Part shown: one piece after another, positions 1-10,100 of the stretch
Position numbering within the stretch: position 1 is the first letter of the stretch
How the letters are laid out: every line of letters begins with the position of its first letter
From: an uncultured Saccharospirillaceae bacterium
GTDB taxonomy: Bacteria > Bacteroidota > Bacteroidia > Flavobacteriales_D > CAJJDF01
DNA length: 43,016 nt
NCBI GenBank assembly: GCA_950054195.1
Contig: CATLPG010000022.1
Coordinates: forward strand, 1-43,016
Reading direction: 5' to 3'
Position numbers and translations under genes: made by a program
Notes under the pieces: generated by a model
Databases searched by the model: none
What the model was told of the DNA's origin: nothing
The model's input: the letters and a program-made list of their open reading frames with translations, nothing else

Positions 1-1
1 A

Positions 2-844
2 GAAATTGCATCACCAGAAGACAAAGCTGAAGAAATATTAAAAACAGGCAAGTTAGGAAGCTTTGAATATCCTTTTGATTTAAATAAAAAAATAGCACTT
101 ATTGTTCGTTCCAGTGGCTACCAAGATCAAAACATTTCATTTGATTCTTTACTGAATCTAATAAAAGATCAGGACACACTGGTAAAAATAAAAGTCACCT
201 TAAACAAATTGTTTAGCGGAAAGATTATAGATTTTATTACTGGGAATGTTATTCCAAATGTAACTATTTTAATTACTGAAAATCAATCGGGAAAGAAAGA
301 TACTATTACTACAAATGACGAAGGGGAGTGGTCGTATCCATTTGATGAGAGTAATTCTTACGAGATTGAGTTGATATCCAAAAATCACGATAAGAAAACC
401 TTTAAAGTTTCGAGTTCATCTGATAACACAGATCTATTTAGTTTGTTAGAAGATTTAGAAGAGGTGAAATTGCTTTCCAGAACAAATAAAGGGGATGTAA
501 TTACCATCAATAATATCTACTTTGATTTTAGTTCAGCATCCATTAGGAAGGATTCTTATCAAATTTTAGATAACCTCAGCGAGTTTTTGAAAACAAAAAA
601 GGACGTGAAAATTTTGATTGGAGCGCATACAGATTGTGAGGGAAGTGACGAGAGTAATTTGTATTTAAGTAAAGAAAGAGCCAGAAATTGTCAATACTAT
701 TTAGTACGTAAGGGGATTAGTAAAAGACGTTTACAAAGAAAAGGTTACGGTGAAAAATACATTCTTAACGGATGTACAAAGCCTGGGCAATGCACAGAAA
801 AAGAAAATGAAATAAACAGAAGGATCGAATTAAAGATCATCTAA
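2..844 (+). CDS. OmpA-family protein with carboxypeptidase-regulatory-like repeats, 5' partial
   Basis: The frame is open from base 2, so the N-terminus lies outside the window and the TTG at 209 is not a real start. The visible part has two similar beta-sandwich repeats (GSFEYPFD and EWSYPFDE mark corresponding strands), like carboxypeptidase regulatory domains. An OmpA C-terminal peptidoglycan-binding domain follows: IYFDFSSASIR, GAHTDCEGSDESN, LSKERARNCQYYL and NEINRRIELKII. Family knowledge: OmpA domains of this type bind diaminopimelate in peptidoglycan and tether outer-membrane complexes. In T9SS bacteria PorE has the order TPR, WD40/beta-propeller, regulatory domain, OmpA, and works with PorP/SprF-like proteins. 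A PorE-like role is inferred from the T9SS type B cargo genes just downstream. The missing N-terminus prevents a firm assignment. Confidence 0.85.
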   Translation, partial: EIASPEDKAEEILKTGKLGSFEYPFDLNKKIALIVRSSGYQDQNISFDSLLNLIKDQDTLVKIKVTLNKLFSGKIIDFITGNVIPNVTILITENQSGKKDTITTNDEGEWSYPFDESNSYEIELISKNHDKKTFKVSSSSDNTDLFSLLEDLEEVKLLSRTNKGDVITINNIYFDFSSASIRKDSYQILDNLSEFLKTKKDVKILIGAHTDCEGSDESNLYLSKERARNCQYYLVRKGISKRRLQRKGYGEKYILNGCTKPGQCTEKENEINRRIELKII

Positions 845-856
845 AAAACATTGATT

Positions 857-2113
857 ATGTTGAAGTATAAATTATTAGTTGGTGTTATACTTGCTGTAAG
901 CATGGGAACATCGCAGGTCTCAATAAGTGATAACGGAGTGTTGGTTCCAGATAGTTCGTCTGTGCTAGAGCTAACCAGTGTAAATAAAGGGATGCTTATC
1001 CCTTCAATAGCATTGGTTTCCAAAAATGCTCAAACACCAATTGTTTCAACGCCTAAGAATAGTTTGTTGGTATACAATACTGCAACGAGTGGGTTAGGAA
1101 TTAATGCTGTTACACCAGGATTTTATTATTGGAGAAGTGATATTTCTGAGTGGGAGCGATTACTATCAGGGACAAGTACATCTGGAACAGACGACCAAAA
1201 CTTAGATAGTATGAGTTTAAATGGAACGTTGTTGACTGGTTATATCGAAAATGGAACGAGTGCATCCATCGATCTTCGTCCGATAGTGGACTCGGCAATT
1301 ATGAATGCTTCGGGCTCTGACGACCAAAACTTAACTGTAGGAGCAGGTACACCAACTACATCTATTATAGATATTGAAGGAAGTACAAGCGATGTAACAT
1401 TACAAAGTGGTTCCAATATCATGTTAAGTGAATCAGGTAATACAATCACAATTTCAGCTATCGGTGATGGAACTGGAACTGACGATCAAAACTTAACTGT
1501 AGGGGCAGGTACACCAACTACGTCCATTATAGATATAGAAGGAAGCACGAGTGATGTAACATTGCAAAGCGGTTCTAATATCATGTTAAGCGAATCAGGA
1601 AATACGATTACTATTTCAGCTTTAGGGGATGGAACGGGTACTGATGATCAAAACTTGACTCTTGACGCTGGTTCCGCAAATACATCCATTTTGAACCTAG
1701 AGAATGGTACCGATATTGTCATTCAAGCAGGTTCAAATATAACACTTAGTGAATCTTCAGATACATTAACTATTACCGCATCTGGAGGTGGAGGAGCAGT
1801 TGGTTATGATACGGTTGAATACCTTACTGGAAAAACATGGATAGACGGAAAACCAGTGTACGAAAGGGTGTTAAATAACTATACTGGTGCCACTGGTTCT
1901 GGTCTTAATTTTTCTTCCTATTTCCCTGCTAATTACATTGACCATATTTTAGATATGAGAATAATTAGTGAATGTGGAGGACAAACCCATCATTCCTCAT
2001 ATGGGTCATTCAATTATAATGGTTCTTCAAACTCTTTAAGTTCATCTGTTAACGCAAATTTTTCCTCATGTGGAGGTCAATATACAATAATATTAGAATA
2101 CACAAGACAATAA
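857..2113 (+). CDS. secreted repeat-stalk protein with WIDGKP-type C-terminal tip
   Basis: A 418-residue protein starting at ATG 857, which gives a clean signal peptide (MLKYKLLVGVILAVSMGTSQ). A TTG two codons earlier is less likely. An N-terminal module of about 80 residues (VSISDNGVLVPDSS to PGFYYWRSDISEWERL) is followed by a beta-repeat stalk. In the stalk a 54-residue unit (DDQNLTVGAGTPTTSIIDIEG...SGNTITIS) occurs twice almost unchanged. The C-terminal segment carries WIDGKP at residues 328-333 plus a Cys/Ser-rich end. From memory, WIDGKPxY motifs occur in phage tail-fibre and prophage structural proteins. No T9SS sorting domain is visible. The start lies 12 bases after the OmpA stop, so the two are probably cotranscribed. 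The next gene is a paralogue in its N-terminal half. A surface adhesin or fibre role is inferred. Confidence 0.75.
   Translation: MLKYKLLVGVILAVSMGTSQVSISDNGVLVPDSSSVLELTSVNKGMLIPSIALVSKNAQTPIVSTPKNSLLVYNTATSGLGINAVTPGFYYWRSDISEWERLLSGTSTSGTDDQNLDSMSLNGTLLTGYIENGTSASIDLRPIVDSAIMNASGSDDQNLTVGAGTPTTSIIDIEGSTSDVTLQSGSNIMLSESGNTITISAIGDGTGTDDQNLTVGAGTPTTSIIDIEGSTSDVTLQSGSNIMLSESGNTITISALGDGTGTDDQNLTLDAGSANTSILNLENGTDIVIQAGSNITLSESSDTLTITASGGGGAVGYDTVEYLTGKTWIDGKPVYERVLNNYTGATGSGLNFSSYFPANYIDHILDMRIISECGGQTHHSSYGSFNYNGSSNSLSSSVNANFSSCGGQYTIILEYTRQ
1319..1640 (+). repeat. two tandem 162-bp coding repeats
   Basis: The segment starting at 1319 (GACGACCAAAACTTAACTGT) recurs at 1481 with only scattered, mostly silent differences, giving two 54-residue copies of the stalk repeat. 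A third, more diverged copy follows from about 1645. A period divisible by three keeps the frame if copy number changes. Confidence 0.85.
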
Positions 2114-2137
2114 ATAACCAAACGAAACAAGAGACAA

Positions 2138-5100
2138 ATGAAAAAACTAATTACCCTAATCAGTTTAATCTTAATTTACTTTCAATCATACACACAGGTG
2201 TCGATTAGTGATAGTGGCGTTGCTATACCTGATCCTTCATCGGTGTTAGATATTGTAAGTAACAATAAGGGAGTTCTAATTCCAATGGTCGATTTGGTTG
2301 CGAAGAATTCACAAGCACCAATAGTATCAACTCCTAAGAACAGTTTGTTAGTGTATAATAATGCTACCAGTGGAGTGGGAATTAATGCTGTTATGCCAGG
2401 GTTTTATTATTGGAGAAGTGATATTTTAGAATGGGAAAGAATTTTATCTGGAGCTAGTGTAGCTGGAACTGATGATCAAAACCTAGATAGTGCAAGTTTA
2501 AATGGTACTATTCTTACTACCTATATTGAGAACGGGGCTAGTGTTTCAGTAGATATGAGAAGTCTTGTGGATTCAGCAGTCAATCAAGCTACTGGGGCAG
2601 ATGATCAAAACATTGATAGTTTAACGTTAGCAGGAACCAATCTTCATGTATATATTGAAAATGGAACAGCTGGTATTGTTGACTTACAGCCTATCATCGA
2701 TTCTGCAGTTATATCTTCTTCTGGAACGGATGATCAAACGTTAACTGTTGATCCTGCAACCCCAACAACATCTATCATCGATATAGAAGGTAGCACGAGC
2801 GATGTGACCTTACAAAGCGGTTCAAATATTGTTTTAAGCGAATCTGGAAACACCATTACTATTTCTTCTATTGGAGATGGTATAGGAACGGATGATCAAA
2901 ATATAGACAGCTTAACACTTGCTGGTAGTACGTTGACGGTATGGATAGAAAATGGTAGTCCGTCAAGTATCGATTTAGCTAGCTTAACATCCAGTTTTAC
3001 TACCGATAATCAAAACATTGATAGTGTAAAAGTATCAGGAACATTTTTAGAAATATTTATTGAAGATGGTGCAAGAGGAACAGTTGATTTGCAACCAATC
3101 ATTGATTCAGCGGTGTCTTCATCCACTGGAACGGATGATCAAACCTTAACCGTTGATCCTGCAACCCCAACAACATCCATAATCGATATAGAAGGAAGTA
3201 CAAGTGACGTTACTTTACAAAGCGGGTCAAATATTACGTTAAGCGAATCAGGAAATACAATTACAATTTCAGCTTCAGGTGATGGTACAGGTACAGATGA
3301 TCAAAATATAGATAGTGTTACTTTATCAGGAACTAATCTTAATGTATATATAGAAAATGGAACAGTAGGAACAATTGACTTACAACCTATAGTTGATTCG
3401 GCATTAGCTTCTTCAACAGGAACGGATGATCAAACTTTAACTGTAGGGGCAGGAACGGTAAATACTTCAATCATCGACATAGAAGGGAGTACAAGCGATG
3501 TAACCTTACAAAGTGGTTCAAATATTACGTTAAGTGAATCAGGAAATACAATTACAATTTCAGCCTCAGGTGATGGTACAGGTACAGATGATCAAAATAT
3601 AGATAGTGTTACTTTATCAGGAACTAATCTTAATGTATATATAGAAAATGGAACAGTAGGAACCATCGATTTACAACCAATTATTGACTCGGCACTAGCT
3701 ACATCTACAGGAACTGATGATCAAAATCTTTCAGTTAGTGCAGGTGCGGCAAATACTTCTGTTATTGATATTGAATCGGGATCAGGGATAACCTTAGCAG
3801 GAACTCCCGGTATTTCTGTTTCGGAAGCAGGTAATACCATTACATTAACTAATTCTCAACCAAATGTTGATCAAACATTAAATGTAACAACACCTGTTGC
3901 TACAACAGAAAGAATTACAATATCTGGTAGTAATGACTTTTTTGATTTAGTCGAAGGTTCAAACGTTACATTAAACAGAACTGGACAAGCGATAACAATT
4001 AATGCTACTGGTGGAGGTTCGGCTCAAGATTTAAGTGTTGGAGGCGGAACTGCAACAACTTCTATCATTGATATTTCGGGTAGTGCTAATGATATTACGT
4101 TGGAGGCAGGTTCAAATATAACACTGACCGAATCTGGTAACACGATTACTATTGCTTCTTCAGGAGGTGCTGGTTCAGGGTGGTTAACTACTGGAAATGC
4201 AGGAACAAATCCTACTACCAACTTTTTAGGAACAACCGATAACCAAGCATTGGCTATTCGAACCAATAACGATATCAAGCTACGCTTATTAACAAATGGA
4301 ACACTAGAATTTATAGATACTGATCAAAATATACACATCGGTCGAAATGCTGGAATAACAGGGACAGGACAAGATCAAAGAAATGTTTTTATAGGAGAAA
4401 ATTCTGGTCAAAATAATTTACAAGGAGATGATAATGTTTTTATTGGTTATCAAGCGGGGTTAACTTCTCACCAAGGTACAGACAATGTTTTTATTGGAAG
4501 TAGAGCTGGAGAATCCAATACACAGGGAGGAGAGAATATTTTTATAGGGCACGAATCTGGTTTTAGCAATACACAAGGAGGAAGTAATATTTTTGTTGGT
4601 AATGAGGCTGGACGTAGTAATATGGCTGGGTCAGATAATGTATTTGTTGGAGATAATGCAGGAAGAGCCAATGTTTCTGGTGTATGGAATGTTGCTATTG
4701 GAGTAGATGCACTCGAAACAAGTACAGCAAGTAGAAATACGGCTGTGGGTGCATTTTCATTGACAAGTAATACCACTGGTAACAGAAACAGTGCTTTTGG
4801 TGAGCAAAGTTTAGGAGATAATACAACTGGAGGAGATAATGCTGCTTTTGGAAATTATGCACTTAGTAGCACTACTGATGCTGATAGAAATGCAGCCTTT
4901 GGATATTCCGCTTTGTCGAGTAGTACAACTGGAGAAGAAAATACTGCTGTAGGATTTATATCTAATAGATCAAACGTAACTGGTGATCAAAATACCACCA
5001 TTGGGGCATGGTCTATGTGGCAAAACGAATCCGGATCTCGTAATGTTGTCATGGGGTATGGTGCACTATGGGAAGATACAATCAGCTCTAATAATGTAGC

Positions 5101-5746
5101 CATCGGTTACAGGACATTATACAATAACCAATCAGGAAATAACAACACGGCTTTGGGGTATAACGCATTTAATGCTGGAACGAATTACACAAACTCAACC
5201 GCTATTGGTGCAAACAGCGTTATTAACGCAAGTAATAAAGTAAGACTAGGAAACGCAAGTGTTACCGTTATTGAAGGTCAGGTCGCTTATTCGTTTCCAT
5301 CGGATGGTAGGTTTAAGAAAAACATAAACGAAGAGGATGTGAAAGGGTTAGATTTTATCATGGAATTGCGCCCAGTTACCTATAATTTCGAAACCAAAAA
5401 ATTTGATGAATTTTTATTAAGATCAGTGAGTGACTCAATAAAAGAATCGATCATTAATTCAACAGATTATACCAATTCGCAAGCTATTAAGCATTCCGGG
5501 TTTATTGCCCAAGAAGTTGAACAAGCAATGAAAAAAGCTAACTATGAATTTGATGGGGTTAATATTCCTAAAAGTGATGAAGAAAACTATAGCGTTTCTT
5601 ATTCTCAATTTGTAGTACCATTGGTTAAAGCAACGCAGGAACAGCAAGAATTGATAGCAAAGCAGCAAGAGCAACTTCAAAATCAAGCTGAAAAAATTAA
5701 GAAGCTAGAAGAGCAAATGAAGCAACTAATCGAACGTAAAAAGTAA
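2138..5746 (+). CDS. trimeric-fibre-like surface protein with C-terminal peptidase S74 self-cleaving chaperone
   Basis: A 1202-residue protein with a signal peptide (MKKLITLISLILIYFQSYTQ). Residues 20-100 repeat the N-terminal module of the preceding gene. A long stalk (about 108-680) uses units such as DDQNIDSVTLSGTNLNVYIE and SIIDIEGSTSDVTLQSGSNI. Residues 732-1035 carry about a dozen NVFIGxxAG / NTAVGxxxL units, like the beta-roll heads of YadA-type trimeric adhesins. The C-terminus is a peptidase S74 (endosialidase chaperone) domain with SDGRFKKNI: Ser1055 and Lys1060 have the S+5=K spacing of the phage catalytic pair. A coiled coil (1168-1202) ends the protein. Family knowledge: S74 domains assist trimerisation and then cleave themselves off. 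No T9SS sorting domain is seen, so its export route is unclear. Confidence 0.85.
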   Translation: MKKLITLISLILIYFQSYTQVSISDSGVAIPDPSSVLDIVSNNKGVLIPMVDLVAKNSQAPIVSTPKNSLLVYNNATSGVGINAVMPGFYYWRSDILEWERILSGASVAGTDDQNLDSASLNGTILTTYIENGASVSVDMRSLVDSAVNQATGADDQNIDSLTLAGTNLHVYIENGTAGIVDLQPIIDSAVISSSGTDDQTLTVDPATPTTSIIDIEGSTSDVTLQSGSNIVLSESGNTITISSIGDGIGTDDQNIDSLTLAGSTLTVWIENGSPSSIDLASLTSSFTTDNQNIDSVKVSGTFLEIFIEDGARGTVDLQPIIDSAVSSSTGTDDQTLTVDPATPTTSIIDIEGSTSDVTLQSGSNITLSESGNTITISASGDGTGTDDQNIDSVTLSGTNLNVYIENGTVGTIDLQPIVDSALASSTGTDDQTLTVGAGTVNTSIIDIEGSTSDVTLQSGSNITLSESGNTITISASGDGTGTDDQNIDSVTLSGTNLNVYIENGTVGTIDLQPIIDSALATSTGTDDQNLSVSAGAANTSVIDIESGSGITLAGTPGISVSEAGNTITLTNSQPNVDQTLNVTTPVATTERITISGSNDFFDLVEGSNVTLNRTGQAITINATGGGSAQDLSVGGGTATTSIIDISGSANDITLEAGSNITLTESGNTITIASSGGAGSGWLTTGNAGTNPTTNFLGTTDNQALAIRTNNDIKLRLLTNGTLEFIDTDQNIHIGRNAGITGTGQDQRNVFIGENSGQNNLQGDDNVFIGYQAGLTSHQGTDNVFIGSRAGESNTQGGENIFIGHESGFSNTQGGSNIFVGNEAGRSNMAGSDNVFVGDNAGRANVSGVWNVAIGVDALETSTASRNTAVGAFSLTSNTTGNRNSAFGEQSLGDNTTGGDNAAFGNYALSSTTDADRNAAFGYSALSSSTTGEENTAVGFISNRSNVTGDQNTTIGAWSMWQNESGSRNVVMGYGALWEDTISSNNVAIGYRTLYNNQSGNNNTALGYNAFNAGTNYTNSTAIGANSVINASNKVRLGNASVTVIEGQVAYSFPSDGRFKKNINEEDVKGLDFIMELRPVTYNFETKKFDEFLLRSVSDSIKESIINSTDYTNSQAIKHSGFIAQEVEQAMKKANYEFDGVNIPKSDEENYSVSYSQFVVPLVKATQEQQELIAKQQEQLQNQAEKIKKLEEQMKQLIERKK
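3227..3663 (+). repeat. near-identical 291-bp-period coding repeat
   Basis: Bases 3227-3372 and 3518-3663 differ at only two positions over 146 bp. The offset is 291 bp, or 97 residues. Flanking parts of the unit are more diverged, so the match looks like recent duplication or gene conversion inside the stalk. Confidence 0.9.
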
Positions 5747-5756
5747 ACAACAGACG

Positions 5757-7016
5757 ATGAAAAGCATCTTTAAAATAAGTTTTCTAGTCATTTTCGTTCA
5801 AACTTCTTTATGCTATGCACAAGGAGGAATGAATGTGTATAGAGGAAATGTTAATATCGTACAAGGAGGCGGTGTTCAAGTGCTGGGAGATGTTGAAATT
5901 AGCTTGAATACAGGAATTGAGAATAACGGAGACTTACATCTAACAGGTGATTGGGTAAATAACTCACAAGATTCTGGGTTGATCAACCAAGGAGAGGGAA
6001 ATGTTGCTTTAAATGGAAATTACCAAGAAATTTCAGGTGACAGTCCTACTTATTTTTCAACGCTAATTTTACAAACCAATCAATCTGTAAAAGCAAGTCA
6101 AATTGAAACGTATATCACTCGGTTTTTTCAAATTAATGACGTTATTTATCAAACCAATCAGTTCAATACGCATGTGTTAAATCCAACCACAAATGCAGTA
6201 TCATGGAGTACTGGTTTTATTGAAAGTAGCCAGCTTGCAGGTAATATATTACGCTCAACAAATACCGATTCGTCTTACTTTTTTCCAGTAGGAAGTCAGA
6301 CAATATCAAATAACCTAAGAGCCATTGAGGTTCAGCCATCTTCTAATGATTCAAACGTATTTGCTGTTCGGTTAGGGGTTCAAGATGCATCTTTGGAAGT
6401 AGGTACGTCTTTAGCAGGATCCATTGCTCCGTTTGACCGGGAGTCAAAAGAAATAACAATTGGCGACATCAACCCTATTTACTATCATAATGTAAGTCAG
6501 CCTTTCGGAAATCAACCAGCTGATATTAGTTTGTACCACATGTCACAAGACGGCAATGGAGCATTCACTGCTTTGGCTGGATGGAACGTTTCAACGAGCA
6601 GTTGGGATGAGGTTTCAGTAAGTATGAATCCTGTTACATCTAATTTATTCTTGGGTAATCCCGATAGAAAAGCAGATTTTTTACTCTCTGCAAATACTAA
6701 TGATGACGTTTATGCGCTTGCTTCGCTAGCAGTTACAGCTCCTACAGGCTTTACGCCCAACGGAGATGGAATTAATGATGTGTTTTTCGTGAAAGGATTA
6801 GAAAATTTCCCTGATAATGAGCTTTACGTATACAATCGTTGGGGGCAATTAATTTATGAAGCTAAACCATATGCAAACGATTGGAATGGAATAAATACTT
6901 CTGGTGCAGTTAAAATACAAGGAGATGAAGTAGATGAAGACACTTACTTCTATATCTTAAAACTTTCAGAAGATATGGATCCAATAAAAAATTATGTAGA
7001 CATAGTAAAAGACTAA
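5757..7016 (+). CDS. T9SS type B secreted protein (CHU_C C-terminal domain)
   Basis: A 419-residue protein with a signal peptide ending near CYAQ. The middle is a glycine/asparagine-rich beta structure (VLGDVEISLNTGIENNGDLHLTGDWVNNS), like secreted beta-helix proteins. The C-terminus from about residue 330 is a gliding-motility-associated CHU_C domain (APTGFTPNGDGINDVFFVKG, LYVYNRWGQLIYEA, WNG). This is the type B T9SS signal, which keeps cargo at or beyond the outer membrane. The gene starts 10 bases after the S74-protein stop, so the two are probably cotranscribed. The specific substrate or partner cannot be read from the sequence. Association with the neighbouring fibre proteins is only inferred from position. 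Confidence 0.85.
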   Translation: MKSIFKISFLVIFVQTSLCYAQGGMNVYRGNVNIVQGGGVQVLGDVEISLNTGIENNGDLHLTGDWVNNSQDSGLINQGEGNVALNGNYQEISGDSPTYFSTLILQTNQSVKASQIETYITRFFQINDVIYQTNQFNTHVLNPTTNAVSWSTGFIESSQLAGNILRSTNTDSSYFFPVGSQTISNNLRAIEVQPSSNDSNVFAVRLGVQDASLEVGTSLAGSIAPFDRESKEITIGDINPIYYHNVSQPFGNQPADISLYHMSQDGNGAFTALAGWNVSTSSWDEVSVSMNPVTSNLFLGNPDRKADFLLSANTNDDVYALASLAVTAPTGFTPNGDGINDVFFVKGLENFPDNELYVYNRWGQLIYEAKPYANDWNGINTSGAVKIQGDEVDEDTYFYILKLSEDMDPIKNYVDIVKD

Positions 7017-7023
7017 AATTTTA

Positions 7024-7039
7024 TCCCCTCTGCGGGGGA
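7024..7039 (+). terminator. GC-rich hairpin after the T9SS protein gene, possible terminator
   Basis: TCCCC (7024-7028) pairs with GGGGA (7035-7039) around a 6-base loop, eight bases after the stop codon of the preceding gene. A/T-rich flanks follow, but the T run is weak. It resembles the GC-rich hairpins at 26661 and 40151 and might be a degenerate copy of that element. Confidence 0.45.
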
Positions 7040-7133
7040 ATTTACTAGTTTTTAAGTAGATATTGATTTTAAATAGGCAACTTGCATCAAAAATATTCGA
7101 TTACAAAACAAGATCACCATCAATAGATTATTT

Positions 7134-10100
7134 ATGATCAAAATATATTTATTCATTTTAACATTGATTTTTTCGATTTCCATGTTTGCCCAAAACGAAG
7201 TGAAGCGAGCTAATCACTGGTATTATGCTACGAACATTGCATTGGATTTTACTTGTGCGCCACCTACTGACGTGCCTGGTTGCCAGCTAGGTTCTTCAGA
7301 ATGTGCAACTACGATGAGTACAGCAAACGGTGATTTATTGTTTTATTCTGATGGTGTTAGGGTATGGGACAGAAACAACAATTTGATGCCTAACGGTTCT
7401 GGTTTGGCTGGATCTACTTCCACTGTTCAAGGTGCTTTGGCAGTTCCTCATCCTGGTAACCCCAATCGATATTTTCTTTTTACAGCTGGTTCTTCTATTG
7501 AAGACATGGGACTTGTAGGTTTGAACTACTCCGAAATTGACATGACGCTAAACGCGGGAAATGGTGATGTCGTTGTAGCGACTAAAAATACCTTTCTCTT
7601 TTCTCCAAACGAAGAAAAATTAACGGCTGTACGAAATGCCTCAAATACGGGATATTGGGTAACTGCTCAAGAAAAATCTGGAAATAGTTGGTATACTTAC
7701 GAGGTAACTGCTGCAGGAGTAAACCCAACACCAGTTATCTCTGTTACTGGTCCAAATGCTCGGGTAGACAATTCGCTTATGGCTAAATTTTCACCAGACG
7801 GAAATTGGCTGGCTACTCAAAATGGTTGTCAGGGAGGTTCAAATGCAGCCGTGACGGTTTACAAGTTTAATAATGCGACAGGAGTGATTGATTATGCATG
7901 GAGTGATTGTGGAACACCAGGGTTTAAAATGGAGTTCTCACCCAATTCTACCAAGCTTTATGCAGGGGCAACACGAATTTATCAATACGATTTATCAGCT
8001 GGTGGTGGTACCGGAGTAGGGAACGATACTACTGCAGTGAAAGCATCAAGGACTGAGGTGAGTACCGCTACCCGTCAAGGAAATGTTGGTATGCAGCTTG
8101 GTCCTGATTGCAAATTATATATAGCTACCAGAGAGTTTGGTTTTGGTGGTTCATCTTACATAGGAGCTTTTAATAATCCGAATGAAGCAGGAGCAGCTTG
8201 TAACATCCAACCGAATATTTTTACACCAACAAATGGTTCGATTAGTAGTATCGGTCACTTTCCAAACTTTGTCACTTCGTTTTTCGAAAATCCCTGTAAC
8301 GATAGTATTGAAGTAGAACTTACACCTAATGATACGGTTATTTGTGCGGGGGAGAGCATTACATTAGAAGCATTCGTAGACAATCCTTGTGCTTATACGA
8401 TCACATGGAACACTGGAGATGTAGGGTTAGGGCCTCATATGAAAACACCCGCTGCAACAACTACTTATCAAATTATAGTTTCTAATGCAACAAATTCGGA
8501 TACAGCTGATGTCACTGTTGTGGTTGGTGGAGGAAACGCTGGAAACGATACTGCTTTTCAAGTATGTGCATCAACAGTTGATCTAGATGCGAATAAAACG
8601 GCTAATTCGGATATAGGAGGAGGCTGGTTTGATGCATCTTATGTTCCAACTACATCAAATGTAACATTAACAACTGGACTGAATACGTTTTACTATATAT
8701 TGGGCAGTGGACCTTGTGGTGATACAGCAGTATATGATGTTACCCGAGTGAGTGGTGGATCTGCAACGTTGTTTGGTAACGATACAACGATTTGTGGAAA
8801 TTCATATGTGTTAGATCTTAGTCAACCAAATACTACCTATGAGTGGAGTGATGGATCAACTGCAGATACGCTTCTTATATCAACTAGTGGTTTATACTGG
8901 GCAGAAACCACCAACACGGTGAGTGGCTGCATCATCCGTGACTCGATAACAATAACACTAAATACTCCAGGTAATGCAGGACGAGATACAGCTGTTTTCA
9001 AATGCGAAGAGACCATTGATCTTTTTGATGCACTCGAAGCAGGTTATACGACTGGTGGTACTTGGTTTGATGCTGGTTTTGTTGCTCAAACAATGCCATT
9101 AACCACAGCCACTGCTGTAGCAGGAGATTATTACTACATTGTTGGTTCTGGCGCTTGTAGCGATACGGCCACCATTGGATTATCACTGTCTAATTTAACC
9201 TTAGATTTAGGAAATGATACAACTATATGTGATCCTACCCTTGTTCTTAGAGCAACAACTGCAAACGTTACTTATTTATGGAACGATGGTTCCATGGAAG
9301 ATACGCTATTGGTAAATACAAGCGGATTATATTGGGCAGAAATTACCGATATCACCAGTAGTTGTTCTTTCAGAGATTCCATTACCATAACTTTGGTATC
9401 TACCGTTGATGCAGGACGAGATACAGCAGTAGTAAAATGTGAAGAAACCATCGATCTTTTTGATGCGCTTGAAGCTGGTTATACTACTGGTGGGACTTGG
9501 TTTGACGCTGGTTTTGTTTCCCAAGCAATGCCATTAACCACTGCCACTGCTGTAACAGGAAATTATTATTACATTGTAGGCTCTGGATCTTGCACAGATA
9601 CTGCTACTGTTGGTTTATCCATTTCTGTTTTAACTGCCGATATTGGAAATGATACAGCAATATGCGACAACCAATACGTGCTGGACGCCTTTACAACAGA
9701 TGTAACTTATCTGTGGAACGATGCTTCTACTACAGATACGCTTCTTGTAACTACATCAGGCGTATATTCGGTAACCATAACCGATACCAATACCGGTTGT
9801 CAAGCCAGTGATACAACTACGATTACGTTGGCATCTTCGGTAAATGCAGGATCTGATTCAACAGCATATTTTTGTTACGATTCTTTGGATTTAACACCGT
9901 ATTTAGGAGCACATTCAGTAGGAGGAAACTGGTTCAATGCGTCTTTTACTGGCGTAACAATGCCTCTTTCAACAGCAGATGGAGCAGGGAATTATTATTA
10001 CATCGTAGGAAGTGGTACTTGCGCTGATACTGCTCAAATCAATGTGATTAACTATACCTATAACTTAAACTTAGGTCCGGATACTTCTTTATGTGCAAAT

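Noticed and set aside
209-211. TTG as start of the OmpA-family gene
   Set aside because: The same frame is open to base 2 and encodes a second copy of the downstream repeat domain, so the gene continues off the window.
4468-4776. 102-codon minus-strand frame opposite the fibre head repeats
   Set aside because: It mirrors the repeat periodicity of the real gene and has no start context or domain.
857-5746. Prophage remnant
   Set aside because: Both fibre-like proteins have Sec signal peptides and no capsid, portal, terminase or integrase genes are nearby; the neighbours are OmpA and T9SS cargo genes.
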